A stretch of 64,000 nucleotides of DNA from Bacillus sp. FJAT-14578 (GTDB lineage: Bacteria; Bacillota; Bacilli; Bacillales; Bacillaceae_H): the NCBI RefSeq assembly GCF_000504165.1, contig NZ_KI632505.1:1-64000 (forward strand). Direction: 5' to 3'. How positions within the stretch are numbered: the stretch's first letter is position 1; the number at the start of each line of letters is the position of its first letter. The notes under the pieces are model-generated. The model was given only the letters and a program-made list of their open reading frames with translations. It was not told the DNA's origin and did not search any database. Made by a program: the position numbers and the translations under genes. This document shows, in pieces, positions 15,570 through 25,065 of the stretch.

Positions 15570-17477
15570 TTAATGATACCAGTCATTCTCCCAGCGAGAT
15601 CTGTAGCATTTATCGCAAATTCCGTGAATCGCATTCCAGGGAAGGGGCTTTCTGCAGGATGAACATTTCCTGCCGTAGTTTTTAATTTTGGTCGTCAACA
15701 GCCGATGTATCTCTTTAGATGCCCGGTTCCGTTCTTCTTCCACCCATGGATGGTCCAGGTCGAGACGGAAGGCTTTGGAAAACGAATAATACAAGTCCAA
15801 TGCTTTAAAATATGTTTCCAGCGACACCAAATCTTTTCCCCTTGGATAAGGCTTTGATAAAGACGGCTCATGTTCGGAGAGTTCATCCAAATATTGCAGC
15901 CACTGGGAAACGAGTGCCTCGTTTCGTTCGGGAAATGGGATGTGAATCGCTTTATACAGCTGCTCATTCGTTAAAATATTTTCAAAGCTTTTCGCATATA
16001 CAAGCAAATCCAATTGTGTGCTGATGTCCGTTTTTTCAAAGTAAGGAACTTCAATTTCATAGTCGGCCCATGCTCTGAGGCGTTCCTCAAGCGTCCCGAA
16101 CGGCAATTTTAGGATTGTTTCCTCCATCGGCGCCAGATAAGCTGCCGGAAGGGAGGGCTCTTCTTTTAAAAGAGCGGATTTCACAAGCGTTCGTCTCGTG
16201 AACGTGTTCACGAATCCTCGTTCATACATTCCCTTCCGCCCCGCTCTTCCTGCGATTTGTTTCACTTCTTGCACGCGCAGCGGACGATGTTTTTCCCCGT
16301 CAAATTTCTCGGTTTCCAAAAAGACAATTCTTTTGATTGGAAGGTTCAGTCCCATTCCGATCGCATCGGTCGCGACGACGACATCGGTCTCGCCGTTTAA
16401 AAAGCGCTCCATTTGCCTTCTCCTTGTATCAGGCGGCAAATTCCCGTAAATGATGCTTGCCTTTATTTTTTTGTCTGCAAGAGAAGCCGCTACTTGAAGC
16501 ACCATTTTCCGCGAAAAAACGATAAACGCATCTCCTTTTTGGGCGTCTTTCGGAAATCGGAACGGCTGATCTTCAAATACCAGGGGCGTTTGGCGCTCGT
16601 GTTCTTCTATGACATAGTCATCTTCGCAGTCGTCTAACAGCGTTTGAATGACATCCAATGCAATCGGTGAGCAGCAAATATGGATTTCTTTCGCCTGAAT
16701 GCCCAATAAGGCTTTTGTCCAAGCATTTCCTCTTTGGGCATCTCCGATCATTTGAGCTTCATCGATTACAACTGTATCGTAAATTCGTGAAAAATCCGCT
16801 TTTTCAATCGTACAGGACGTATGACGAATATTCGGGTGGCTGATTTCTTCTTCACCTGTAAGCAAGTTGCAGCGAACCCCTTCATCATTGAGGCGTTCAA
16901 ACACTTCAAGGGCCAACAATCGTAAAGGAGCGAGGTAAAGACCGTTTGGCGCTTTCTTCAATCGCTCAAGCGCATGAAAGGTTTTCCCTGAGTTCGTTGG
17001 ACCCACATGAATGACAAAGCTTCGTCTGAGCCTTCTTGTTTCAGGAAATTCATCTTTCGGATGCGGCGGAAGAATGGTGCTCAACTCTCGATGGAATAAA
17101 TGATTTAACAGCTTTTTCCGCTTGATGGTAGACATCAGGCCTTCTGAATAATAAAAGTTTTCATCCCCTGTCATGACCTCTTTTAATGTGAAGTTCGTCC
17201 GATAATGATGATTGAACTCCTTCAGCATTTCGTTTGAAACTTCTCTCATCCTTTCTCTGATCCGATCAGCGAGTTGCTCACCGTCTTCGCGCCAGCCCTC
17301 TATTTCAGGTGCCCGTTCCATTTTGGTGATCGTCCCTTTTAATTGTTGCAGCAAAGTGCGAAGCGTTTGTTCCTGATCCAATGCCGTATAAAACTTGCCC
17401 GCTTCGAGCGAATCCATTAACTCAAACCGCTCTTGAATCCGCTGAATCTTTTTATGTGGTTTCGATTGTTGATACAT
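15570..17477 (-). CDS. SUV3-like superfamily 2 RNA/DNA helicase
   Basis: A 635-residue helicase. The N-terminal helical part (1-150) precedes motif I GPTNSGKTFHALERL, motif II DEAQ in TVVIDEAQMIGD, motif III-like CSPIALD, motif V ATDAIGMGLNLP and motif VI QIAGRAGRKG. That arrangement and the GRAGRKG ending match SUV3/YpsR-like helicases, whose mitochondrial members work in RNA turnover. A C-terminal four-cysteine finger (CSSCRKPLPW...CDKC) could bind zinc. The ATG follows GGAGTGAGGG. A single-gene unit with its own terminator. The biological role in bacilli is not established. Confidence 0.8.
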   Translation of the reverse strand: MYQQSKPHKKIQRIQERFELMDSLEAGKFYTALDQEQTLRTLLQQLKGTITKMERAPEIEGWREDGEQLADRIRERMREVSNEMLKEFNHHYRTNFTLKEVMTGDENFYYSEGLMSTIKRKKLLNHLFHRELSTILPPHPKDEFPETRRLRRSFVIHVGPTNSGKTFHALERLKKAPNGLYLAPLRLLALEVFERLNDEGVRCNLLTGEEEISHPNIRHTSCTIEKADFSRIYDTVVIDEAQMIGDAQRGNAWTKALLGIQAKEIHICCSPIALDVIQTLLDDCEDDYVIEEHERQTPLVFEDQPFRFPKDAQKGDAFIVFSRKMVLQVAASLADKKIKASIIYGNLPPDTRRRQMERFLNGETDVVVATDAIGMGLNLPIKRIVFLETEKFDGEKHRPLRVQEVKQIAGRAGRKGMYERGFVNTFTRRTLVKSALLKEEPSLPAAYLAPMEETILKLPFGTLEERLRAWADYEIEVPYFEKTDISTQLDLLVYAKSFENILTNEQLYKAIHIPFPERNEALVSQWLQYLDELSEHEPSLSKPYPRGKDLVSLETYFKALDLYYSFSKAFRLDLDHPWVEEERNRASKEIHRLLTTKIKNYGRKCSSCRKPLPWNAIHGICDKCYRSRWENDWYH

Positions 17478-17647
17478 ACCCTCACTCCAAACTATTCAGT
17501 ATACTTTCGTCATTATATCTATTTCTTATTTTCCACTCTTTTCGAACCCTATACAATGAAAAATCATCCTTCCGTACATATTTTTTACTAAAACGAACAA
17601 AAAACGCTATAATAAGCTTGTGTTAAAGGAGAAATGGGGGAACCTAG

Positions 17648-18535
17648 ATGAACGAATTCACCAAAAATATCATCAACTTTTTTGAAATAGACTGGGAATC
17701 ATTAAAAGATTATTTCCTTTCCTTATGTTTGACAGCCGTTGCCGCTTATCTTATCATTGCGGTCCTGCGCTTTCTTCTGCACCAGTTTTTTAAGCGTACA
17801 CGACTCCTGGATGAGAAGAAAGAACAAACGATTGAAAGCGTCGTAAAGAACACATCAAACTATGTCGTATTTATCGTCATTTTGATTGCGGCCATTAAGC
17901 CGTTTGTCGGGGATTTGAAGGAATTGATACTCGCTGGGGGAATCATTGCGGCCGTGATCGGTTTTGGAGCCCAAAAGCTGATCAATGATCTATTAAGCGG
18001 CATGTTCATGATTTTTGAGCAGACCATACAAAAAGGCGACTTTGTCAACATAAACGGGGAACCGGAAGCTGGAACGGTGGAAGAGCTGGGATTCCGCGTG
18101 GTCAAAATCCGTCTTATCAATGGAAAGCTCGTGACCATACCAAATGGAGAGATTCGCAAAATGGTTAATGGATCCGTAGAGAAACGACGGGTATTTGAAA
18201 GCATCGTTGTCTCATTTAACGAAAACCCACGACGGGTCAAAGAACTCTTGCAAGAGGTGTGCGACGAATTGAATGAGGCACATAAAGACTATTTGAAAAC
18301 GGATAAACTGACAGGAGAATACGTGGAAACATATCAATTATACGGGTTGCATTCACTTGATGTCAGCCCGATCGGCTACAAGTTTTCCATCACGGCAACC
18401 GTCAACGATACGGACTATTTGGCCGCGTCGCAAGGAGCAAAAGAATTGCTCGCCCAAAAGGTATTCGACAACAATATCTTAATGCCTGCCCAACAAATCG
18501 TGCTGCAGCAGTCCAATCAAATGCAAAACTCTTAA
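17648..18535 (+). CDS. MscS-family small-conductance mechanosensitive channel
   Basis: A 295-residue membrane protein with three hydrophobic helices (about 22-45, 68-88, 92-115). The last is the pore helix, with GGIIAAVIGFGAQKLINDLLSG. It is followed by the beta domain (GDFVNINGEPEAGTVEELGFR, TIPNGEI) and an alpha/beta C-terminal domain. Such channels open under membrane tension and release solutes on osmotic downshift. Its size is close to B. subtilis YkuT. It is alone between a divergent helicase gene and a terminator. Confidence 0.85.
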   Translation: MNEFTKNIINFFEIDWESLKDYFLSLCLTAVAAYLIIAVLRFLLHQFFKRTRLLDEKKEQTIESVVKNTSNYVVFIVILIAAIKPFVGDLKELILAGGIIAAVIGFGAQKLINDLLSGMFMIFEQTIQKGDFVNINGEPEAGTVEELGFRVVKIRLINGKLVTIPNGEIRKMVNGSVEKRRVFESIVVSFNENPRRVKELLQEVCDELNEAHKDYLKTDKLTGEYVETYQLYGLHSLDVSPIGYKFSITATVNDTDYLAASQGAKELLAQKVFDNNILMPAQQIVLQQSNQMQNS

Positions 18536-18543
18536 CCTGTTTA

Positions 18544-18582
18544 AACATGCGTGAGCCTGATTGTCGGCTCACGCATGTTTTT
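18544..18582 (+). terminator. Terminator of the mscS-type gene
   Basis: ACATGCGTGAGCC pairs with GGCTCACGCATGT around a short loop, followed by TTTTTT. Confidence 0.8.
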
Positions 18583-18758
18583 TACTACTGTACACGAGCT
18601 TACCATGATGAGTTTAATCCCCCATCAAAAAGCAAACTTTATGAGGATAGGATTTTTACCTAAAGCTTATCCTACCAGTTAAAAGCAGACTTTCATTTTT
18701 GAGTCTGGTACAGCTTCACTCATGTAGACTGATTTTATTAATTGGAGGCATATCATCT

Positions 18759-19307
18759 GTGGAATTTCAAACCGTTGATTATTGGAACGATGCATTATGG
18801 CAAAAAGCAGAGTCTATCTACCATCAAACATTTAAACAAGGAGCAAAGAAGGAACAAATCATCCGCAGATTATTTGAAAGACAAAGGTGTTTCCTGCATG
18901 TGGCCATAGATAATGATAAAGCGGTCGCTATGGCACTCACAGGCAAACTGGAAAGTATAAACGCATTATTAATCGATTATTTGGCAGTTCGAGAAGATAT
19001 TCGCAGGCAGGGAGTCGGACAAAAGTTGATGGACTACATCAAAAACTGGGCAGCAACAGAAGAGAAAGTCGACAGCCTCATTATTGAAGTCGAAGCGGAA
19101 ATCAATGAGACAAACCTCAACCGGATCCGCTTTTGGGAAAAAGCCGGATTTCAACTCACTGACTATGTCCACCAATACATATGGGTTCCGGAGCCTTACC
19201 GGGCTATGTATCTTAAAATAAATCCAGCCAAAACATTACCAACGGAGGGAAAAAGACTATTTAACTATATTACTCAATTTCATAGAGCAGCGTACAAGGG
19301 GAAGTGA
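18759..19307 (+). CDS. GNAT-family N-acetyltransferase
   Basis: A 182-residue acyltransferase. The acetyl-CoA loop is RRQGVGQKLMDY, preceded by strand LIDYLAVRED; the later NLNRIRFWEKAGF is the usual helix-turn before the last strand. The GTG at 18759, ten bases after GGAGG, was chosen; the in-frame ATG at 18699 has no ribosome binding site and would encode an unconserved tail. The acceptor substrate is unknown. Confidence 0.8.
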   Translation: MEFQTVDYWNDALWQKAESIYHQTFKQGAKKEQIIRRLFERQRCFLHVAIDNDKAVAMALTGKLESINALLIDYLAVREDIRRQGVGQKLMDYIKNWAATEEKVDSLIIEVEAEINETNLNRIRFWEKAGFQLTDYVHQYIWVPEPYRAMYLKINPAKTLPTEGKRLFNYITQFHRAAYKGK

Positions 19308-19436
19308 CGTTATAGAAGCCACTACTGTTGTCTTTATTAATCGGGATTTTTACTTTATAGGATGTACCCTTCTCATTCCTTGAGCAAGGGGTGCTCTCAC
19401 CTATTTTTAGGGTAAAATAAATGGAATCCATTTTGC

Positions 19437-20618
19437 TTATTCCGATTTATTGATTTTTCTTCCTTGTGTTTGAAATTGCCTAATATTAACTTTCACGTTA
19501 ATATCGATGTCAGCTTCGGAAAATCGTTCTTCCCAATCATTTTTTACTTTTTTCCACACTTTCGGTTTATGGATTCGTAAGCTTTCTCCAAACCCGGCGA
19601 CATCTACTTTTAAGTCTTTCTGGGTCTTCGTTAATCCTGCTTCTATTAATCGCTTAAATTCTCTTTCAATTTGCTTTTCTGCATTTTGAATAAACTTCTC
19701 ATTAAAGGCATCGCTGTCTGGAATCCAATCTTCAGATATTCGTCCTTCGGTATTGATGTTAACGGTATATGAAATGTCCTCTCCTTTTACCTTAGGTTTA
19801 ATTGAGCTTTTAAAGCTATCAATTTCATATGTAATGATTTTGTCCGTTTCTTGATCAACTCCTGTTACGGCACCAGCTGTAGCTTTTCCTGTCATACAAT
19901 TAATGCCAAACGTTTCATCTTCATCTAACTCCCCAATCATTTTCTGTGTTTTCCCTTCAATAACTGCTGCTCCAATGATTTGAACTCCATCTTTAAACTT
20001 TTGTACTTTTTGAACGATAAAACTTGATCTGGCCGACATTTTCTCCGAGACATCACCTAAGGATAATACAGGAGCCATTTGTGCCGTTTTCGTTTTCATA
20101 TTTTCCATTGTATAAAATAGCTTTAAGGCAGGTATTGGATCCTTTTTTCCTTTTATACTTAATATTTCGCTTGCTTTCTCCTCTGAAATCAATACGTGAA
20201 CTGTCCGTCTCATTTCATGATCGCGATAGAAAAAGTTCAATAATTGAAGCAAATTAATGGATTGTGCCGCGTCCTTACTAATAACCAATACTTTCAAATG
20301 GGAATAATTAGGACCGCGGCTTGTTGCTGTGGAAGCTTCACGGCCTGCTTCAAATAAAGAGATTTCATCAATCGTTAAATTGTGAAAAGGTTTTTCTTGA
20401 GTACCGCCACCGCCATCCTGACCAGCCAACACTTTAGGTAAAACAAATTGAATGGTAAGTTCAGGAGTTACACGGTCCTTTATTGAATTTTCTTGATTAT
20501 CAACTCCGATTCCAATAGCTATACCCATATCATTGATTTCAACACGATCCCAGCACCCTGCCGTAAAAAGGGACGAGATGCAACAGCATATCATAAAGCC
20601 TTTTTTAACTCTTCGCAT
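19437..20618 (-). CDS. GerAC-type spore germinant receptor lipoprotein (C subunit)
   Basis: A 393-residue lipoprotein. The signal peptide ends in LFTAGC, with lipidation at Cys22, followed at once by the family motif WDRVEINDMGIAIGIGVD. The remaining length matches the Ger(x)C family with its FFYRDHEMRR and TVNINTEGRI regions. It sits on the outer face of the spore inner membrane and works with the A and B subunits in sensing germinants. The gene overlaps the end of the B gene by 14 bp and is the last of the operon. Confidence 0.9.
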   Translation of the reverse strand: MRRVKKGFMICCCISSLFTAGCWDRVEINDMGIAIGIGVDNQENSIKDRVTPELTIQFVLPKVLAGQDGGGGTQEKPFHNLTIDEISLFEAGREASTATSRGPNYSHLKVLVISKDAAQSINLLQLLNFFYRDHEMRRTVHVLISEEKASEILSIKGKKDPIPALKLFYTMENMKTKTAQMAPVLSLGDVSEKMSARSSFIVQKVQKFKDGVQIIGAAVIEGKTQKMIGELDEDETFGINCMTGKATAGAVTGVDQETDKIITYEIDSFKSSIKPKVKGEDISYTVNINTEGRISEDWIPDSDAFNEKFIQNAEKQIEREFKRLIEAGLTKTQKDLKVDVAGFGESLRIHKPKVWKKVKNDWEERFSEADIDINVKVNIRQFQTQGRKINKSE

Positions 20619-21705
20619 TTCGTTCCCTCCTTATGAAGGCAATGATCCATAAAAGAAGCGGCATGATCCCTGCAACAAAAATCCCCAAGTTTCCAACATA
20701 GTCGCCATATTTAAAAACACCATTGATATCTGTTGGATACATGGAAAATATGTAAATAAATGGCAATAAACCAAAAATAAAGTGTGAACGTTTCTTATTA
20801 AACGTTTGCGACAACCCCAAAGATGCAATATATAAAGCCATGGTATAAGTAGTAAAGGTTGTAATGACCCATATGATGATAAAAAATGTTTCAAATCGCT
20901 CCAAGAATAATCCTTTAACTTCAATCGATTTTACTAATTCCATTGTTGGAAAAGTAAGCAATCGCACCTCTTCAACTGTTAATGCACCTATAACGAGAAT
21001 CAACACGATCATATATATAGCAATTGAGAACCCAATACCAATGAAAGTAGTTATGATTGCTTTTTTCGGCTTCTCCATATAAGCCGTAAAGATGAACATG
21101 ACCTCAAACCCAATATACGAAAGCGCGGTCGGTTTAATCCCTTTTAGTACTGGTTTAATCCCTTCCCCTAACAGAGGACGGATATTATTGAAATCAAACG
21201 TAGTGAAACTTAAGGCAAACATTAAAAGAAAGAGAAATAAAAGGACAGGAAAATAAAGTTCAAATAGTTTAAGGAGTGGATTAACCCCTGCTGCTACTAA
21301 ATAAACGCCCACACTCATAAAAATTAAACTGGTTACTTCAATTGGTGTCTGGTCTAATAAGTACATGCGAATGACTTCTCCCATTGTTCGCACTTCAAAT
21401 CCAGCTAACATCGTAAAATAAAAAATCACAACGAAGTTAAGAAAATACCCAAATGGTTTACCTACTACTTGATGACTAAATTGATAAAAGGTTTTATTTG
21501 GAAACATTTGGCTTAGTTTAACAATAAAAAATGCTGCAACCATCGCAATACACCCTGAGATCAAAACACTTAACCACACATCAGGGGTTTGAGCAGCTTC
21601 TGCACTCGTTCTAGGGAGTGTAATGATGCCGACACCCAAAATGCCCATAATGACAGCAATTGAAGCCTGAATACTTGTTATTTTTTCTTGAGGATTTGGA
21701 ATCAT
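20605..21705 (-). CDS. GerAB-type spore germination permease (B subunit)
   Basis: A 366-residue membrane protein with about ten hydrophobic helices and the amino-acid-permease-like start GILGVGIITLPRTSAEAA, the segment that binds the germinant in GerAB proteins. The ATG at 21705 follows AAAGGTG by seven bases; a GTG three codons upstream is less well placed. The gene lies between the A gene (30-bp gap) and the C gene (overlap), giving the canonical A-B-C order. The germinant specificity cannot be read out. Confidence 0.9.
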   Translation of the reverse strand: MIPNPQEKITSIQASIAVIMGILGVGIITLPRTSAEAAQTPDVWLSVLISGCIAMVAAFFIVKLSQMFPNKTFYQFSHQVVGKPFGYFLNFVVIFYFTMLAGFEVRTMGEVIRMYLLDQTPIEVTSLIFMSVGVYLVAAGVNPLLKLFELYFPVLLFLFLLMFALSFTTFDFNNIRPLLGEGIKPVLKGIKPTALSYIGFEVMFIFTAYMEKPKKAIITTFIGIGFSIAIYMIVLILVIGALTVEEVRLLTFPTMELVKSIEVKGLFLERFETFFIIIWVITTFTTYTMALYIASLGLSQTFNKKRSHFIFGLLPFIYIFSMYPTDINGVFKYGDYVGNLGIFVAGIMPLLLWIIAFIRRERNAKS

Positions 21706-21734
21706 TCGAATCACCTTTCAACTAGGAAAAACAA

Positions 21735-23300
21735 TTATTCAATGCGGGTGGAATCCTTTGGCTTTAACATGTCAGGCCTATCTTTTAACGTTTTTGTTGG
21801 AAAGCGAACTAACGCATCCTTCCAATCTTTAAATTGATATGGAATAAATGGAGAAGTATATTCCACACCAAAACTTTTAAGTTTGACAAGATGAATCGTT
21901 ATGACCATCGCAAACATGATAATCCCAAATAACCCCAATGCAGCGGCGGATAGCATCATTCCAAAACGTAAAACACGAATCGCTATCGCTATCCCATATT
22001 GTGGTAAAGCAAAGGAGGAAACGGCTGTTAATGCGACAACAATGACCATCATTGGGCTAACTAAGCCCGCTGTAACAGCTGCTTCACCAATGACAAGTCC
22101 TCCAACAATTCCAACCGTTTGACCGATTGGTTTTGGAAGCCTGATTCCCGCTTCTCGCAATATTTCAATCGTCACTTCCATCAGTAATGCTTCCACAATG
22201 GAGGGAAAAGGAACCCCTTCACGACTTCCTGCAATCGAGATGACTAAATCTGTCGGAAGTAACCCTGGGTGATACGAAACAAGAGCTACATATAAAGAAG
22301 GAGCAAATAACGAGACAATAACTGCCCCAAACCGCATGAGGCGAACGAGAGTACCAACAAACCACCGTTCATAATAATCTTCTGGTCCCCGTAGAATAGA
22401 TGTGATTGTTACTGGCAGCAGCAATACAAAAGGAGTTCCATCAACTAAAATCGCTACACGGCCTTCTAATAATCCAGCTGCTACTCTATCTGGCCTTTCG
22501 GTTGTTAATAGTTGTGGAAACGGTGATAAAAAGTCATCTTCAATTAGCTGCTCAATAATCCCGCTTTCAGGTACTTGGTCAATATCAATTTTTTCTAATC
22601 GTTTTTTTACCTCTTGGATGATGCTATCATTTGTAATATCTTTCATATACATGACGATAACAGTTGTTTGGCTTCTGCGCCCGATTATATATTTATCTAA
22701 TACTAGACTAGGATCTTTAATCCGTCTTCGAACTAAAGACATGTTCACGAGAATATTTTCAACAAATCCTTCTCTTGAACCCCTAATGCTAGCTTCTGTA
22801 ATGGGTTCTTCAATTTGTCTTGAAGGCCATTTTTTTGTTCCGAGTAAAAGGGCCGTATCGACGCCATCTATTAATAATGCGGTCTCTCCATCAAAAATAC
22901 TCATTACGCAGTCTTCTATCTTCTTAAATTCTGCTACTTCTGTTAGCGTTACAACATGATTTTTAATGTTTTCCTTGATTTTAGAACCGATGACCCGATC
23001 TTCTTTTATAAAATTTTCGTGTTTCCGAAAATCCAACATGATTGACTTTAATATTTGTTCATAAATTTGTTCTTTATCGGCAAGCCCTTTAATAAATACG
23101 ATAGCTGCATCGACGTTATATACGTCAATATAAAATCTGCGAATGGCGATATCCGGATTATTTCCTAAAATGTTTTGTAATTGCTCGAGGTTAGAATACA
23201 GACTCGCTGAAAAAAACTCATCCGTTCCAAGTATCTTTACTTGTGGCTGAGCATTTTTCGTGTCTTTATTCTTTTTTTGTAACCAAGTCCATTGATGCAT
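21735..23300 (-). CDS. GerAA-type spore germinant receptor (A subunit)
   Basis: A 521-residue protein with a large hydrophilic N-terminal domain (about 30-280) containing FYIDVYNVDAAIVFIKGL and GTKKWPSRQIEEP, then a membrane part with VPFPSIVEALLMEVTIEILREAG and PIGQTVGIVGGLVIGEAAV, both hallmarks of the GerA family. A subunits form the pentameric ion channel of the receptor in the spore inner membrane. The ATG at 23300 behind AGGTGAGGG was preferred over one eight codons upstream. First of the three canonical receptor genes. Confidence 0.9.
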   Translation of the reverse strand: MHQWTWLQKKNKDTKNAQPQVKILGTDEFFSASLYSNLEQLQNILGNNPDIAIRRFYIDVYNVDAAIVFIKGLADKEQIYEQILKSIMLDFRKHENFIKEDRVIGSKIKENIKNHVVTLTEVAEFKKIEDCVMSIFDGETALLIDGVDTALLLGTKKWPSRQIEEPITEASIRGSREGFVENILVNMSLVRRRIKDPSLVLDKYIIGRRSQTTVIVMYMKDITNDSIIQEVKKRLEKIDIDQVPESGIIEQLIEDDFLSPFPQLLTTERPDRVAAGLLEGRVAILVDGTPFVLLLPVTITSILRGPEDYYERWFVGTLVRLMRFGAVIVSLFAPSLYVALVSYHPGLLPTDLVISIAGSREGVPFPSIVEALLMEVTIEILREAGIRLPKPIGQTVGIVGGLVIGEAAVTAGLVSPMMVIVVALTAVSSFALPQYGIAIAIRVLRFGMMLSAAALGLFGIIMFAMVITIHLVKLKSFGVEYTSPFIPYQFKDWKDALVRFPTKTLKDRPDMLKPKDSTRIE

Positions 23301-23396
23301 CACCCTCACCTGCTTACATGACATATTTTTGAATCGAGAGGGTTTTCAACTACCTCTAGTTGTGGAATTTTGTTTAAGGGAGGCGGTATATACTTC

Positions 23397-23522
23397 TTAA
23401 CTAGATTTCGATGATTGTCGTAACCATTTTGAAACTTTCGCAATCGTATAGGGAATCATAAATGCAAAACAAGCACCTACGAAATGACTCCATTTTGGAA
23501 GGTAAGAAATGACATTTTCCAT
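23397..23522 (-). CDS. 41-residue membrane miniprotein in front of the ger operon
   Basis: A short frame starting MENVISYLPKWSHFVGACFA contains one hydrophobic segment (about residues 13-31) and a basic Lys/Arg/Ser tail. AGGTG lies about seven bases before the ATG. It is 97 bp upstream of the GerAA-type start on the same strand. Some germinant-receptor operons carry a small membrane D subunit, usually longer with two helices, so this is a possible short relative. The function is unproven. Confidence 0.55.
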   Translation of the reverse strand: MENVISYLPKWSHFVGACFAFMIPYTIAKVSKWLRQSSKSS

Positions 23523-23558
23523 AAAGATTTCACCTGCTTTTTATTTTCACCCAACCCT

Positions 23559-24977
23559 TTATTTTTCATTCAGTCTTTGTTTGTCTTCCCAAAGTCCAAA
23601 TGAAAACGGAATGCCAGTCATTTTAGCGGTTAATTCGTCGTAGGACACTAAATCTTTTTTGGACAATTCTTTTAAAGAGCGTTTTCCCATCGCTCTTAGT
23701 TCCATTTTCATTTCTTCTGTACTTGCGGTTAAAAATTTCTCGGCTGTTTTTACTCCGTCCTCGACTTTAAATTGATCCTTGAATTTTCCGTTATACCAAA
23801 CCGCTTGTGTAGGCGGTTCGAATGGCAGGGCATTCAAGGATTGAGTATGGGAGACAGTAAATAACATGGCAGAGCCTACATACACAGCATCGGCACCGAG
23901 TGCCAGCACTTTCAAAAAATGCCCGGGTACTAAAAGCCCTCCTGAGACAATTAAACTAATTTGCCCTTTCATCCCTCTTTTTTCCAGATGGGAAACAGCC
24001 CGAACCACTCCGTGTAATGTCGGAATGCCAAAATCATCGGCTAAAATGGGCGGTGCCTCTTTCATGGATGCTTGGCCCCCGTCAATGGCAATAAAATCAA
24101 CACCTAAATCAATTAAATGATCAATATCTTCTTCAATCTTTCCGCCCATTCCCATTTTTACACCGATAGGGACACCGCCTGATAGGTTTCGCAGTTCCTC
24201 GACAAGGTCTTTTATATCTTGCAATGTTTGATTTTCGAAGAATTGTTCATAAATCACAGCATCATCGTTTTCTTTAAGCCCCATTATCTCACGGGCACGG
24301 CCTGTTAAATCTTTAGGTGGAATCTTCTTGCCCATCCCGACTATGGCCCCTTGTCCCAACTTAATTTCTATCATGTCGGCACGCTTAATTACCTCGATTT
24401 CCTTTGCCCATTTTGTTCTAGAAAACTGTAAAATATATTTTCCCGCTGCATCTAACTCTTCAGGTAAGATTCCGCCTTCACCAGAATTAATGGCCGTTCC
24501 AGCATTTTTAGCAGCTTCTGCCAAAGAAAGCCTTGCTTGTTCACTAAGTCCCACTCCGTAGCCCATCCCGCTGATTATAAGCGGAATGTTGATGGTCATT
24601 GGCTTTTTTGCTTTTGGCCCGATTGTTACTTGTACATCCACTTCTTCCTCACCATCAATGGGAAACGGTGAAACTTGCGCAGGGATAAAAGTAATCGGAT
24701 CAAAATGCGGCCATTTTTTTGCTGAGCCTCCAAGCGGGCGATAAAGGACGGCTCCTGTTTCTGCACGCAAGCTATTCTCAATCACATTTTGCATGCCCAT
24801 ATGCCGAAGACCTGGCATCAACTCCATAATATTTTCTTGATAGCTGTCGGTTAACATGATTTTTCCCATCTGTTTGACCACTCGTTTCATGATCCAACGC
24901 CAACCAACAAGCATGAATAAAAACAGGACAAATAATATGGTGATCATGGCAAAAATGAAATAATCTAAAATGTTCAA
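23559..24977 (-). CDS. Membrane-anchored FMN-binding glutamate-synthase-like protein (copy 2)
   Basis: A 472-residue protein. An N-terminal helix (ILFVLFLFMLVGWRW) anchors it; the rest is the FMN/3Fe-4S central barrel domain of glutamate synthase (GVPIGVKMGMGGKIEEDIDHLI, FIAIDGGQASMKEAPP, VSGGLLVPGHFLKVLALGADAVYVG). It lacks the glutaminase and NADPH parts, as in B. subtilis YerD. The TTG at 24977 is proposed as start because it aligns with the start of the upstream copy and follows GGAGA; an ATG at 25118 would run through the end of that gene. Nearly the same protein is encoded just upstream, so this is a tandem duplication. The true reaction is unknown. Confidence 0.8.
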   Translation of the reverse strand: MNILDYFIFAMITILFVLFLFMLVGWRWIMKRVVKQMGKIMLTDSYQENIMELMPGLRHMGMQNVIENSLRAETGAVLYRPLGGSAKKWPHFDPITFIPAQVSPFPIDGEEEVDVQVTIGPKAKKPMTINIPLIISGMGYGVGLSEQARLSLAEAAKNAGTAINSGEGGILPEELDAAGKYILQFSRTKWAKEIEVIKRADMIEIKLGQGAIVGMGKKIPPKDLTGRAREIMGLKENDDAVIYEQFFENQTLQDIKDLVEELRNLSGGVPIGVKMGMGGKIEEDIDHLIDLGVDFIAIDGGQASMKEAPPILADDFGIPTLHGVVRAVSHLEKRGMKGQISLIVSGGLLVPGHFLKVLALGADAVYVGSAMLFTVSHTQSLNALPFEPPTQAVWYNGKFKDQFKVEDGVKTAEKFLTASTEEMKMELRAMGKRSLKELSKKDLVSYDELTAKMTGIPFSFGLWEDKQRLNEK

Positions 24978-25065
24978 TGTATTCACTTCTCCGCTATACA
25001 TAAATTCTAGTAAATAACCCGACCCACTTCTTTTCGGAGGAATATCGGATACGACCGCTTGGCAC

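Noticed and set aside
18699..18758. ATG 18699 as start of the GNAT gene
   Set aside because: No ribosome binding site; GTG 18759 has GGAGG at proper spacing and fits the family length.
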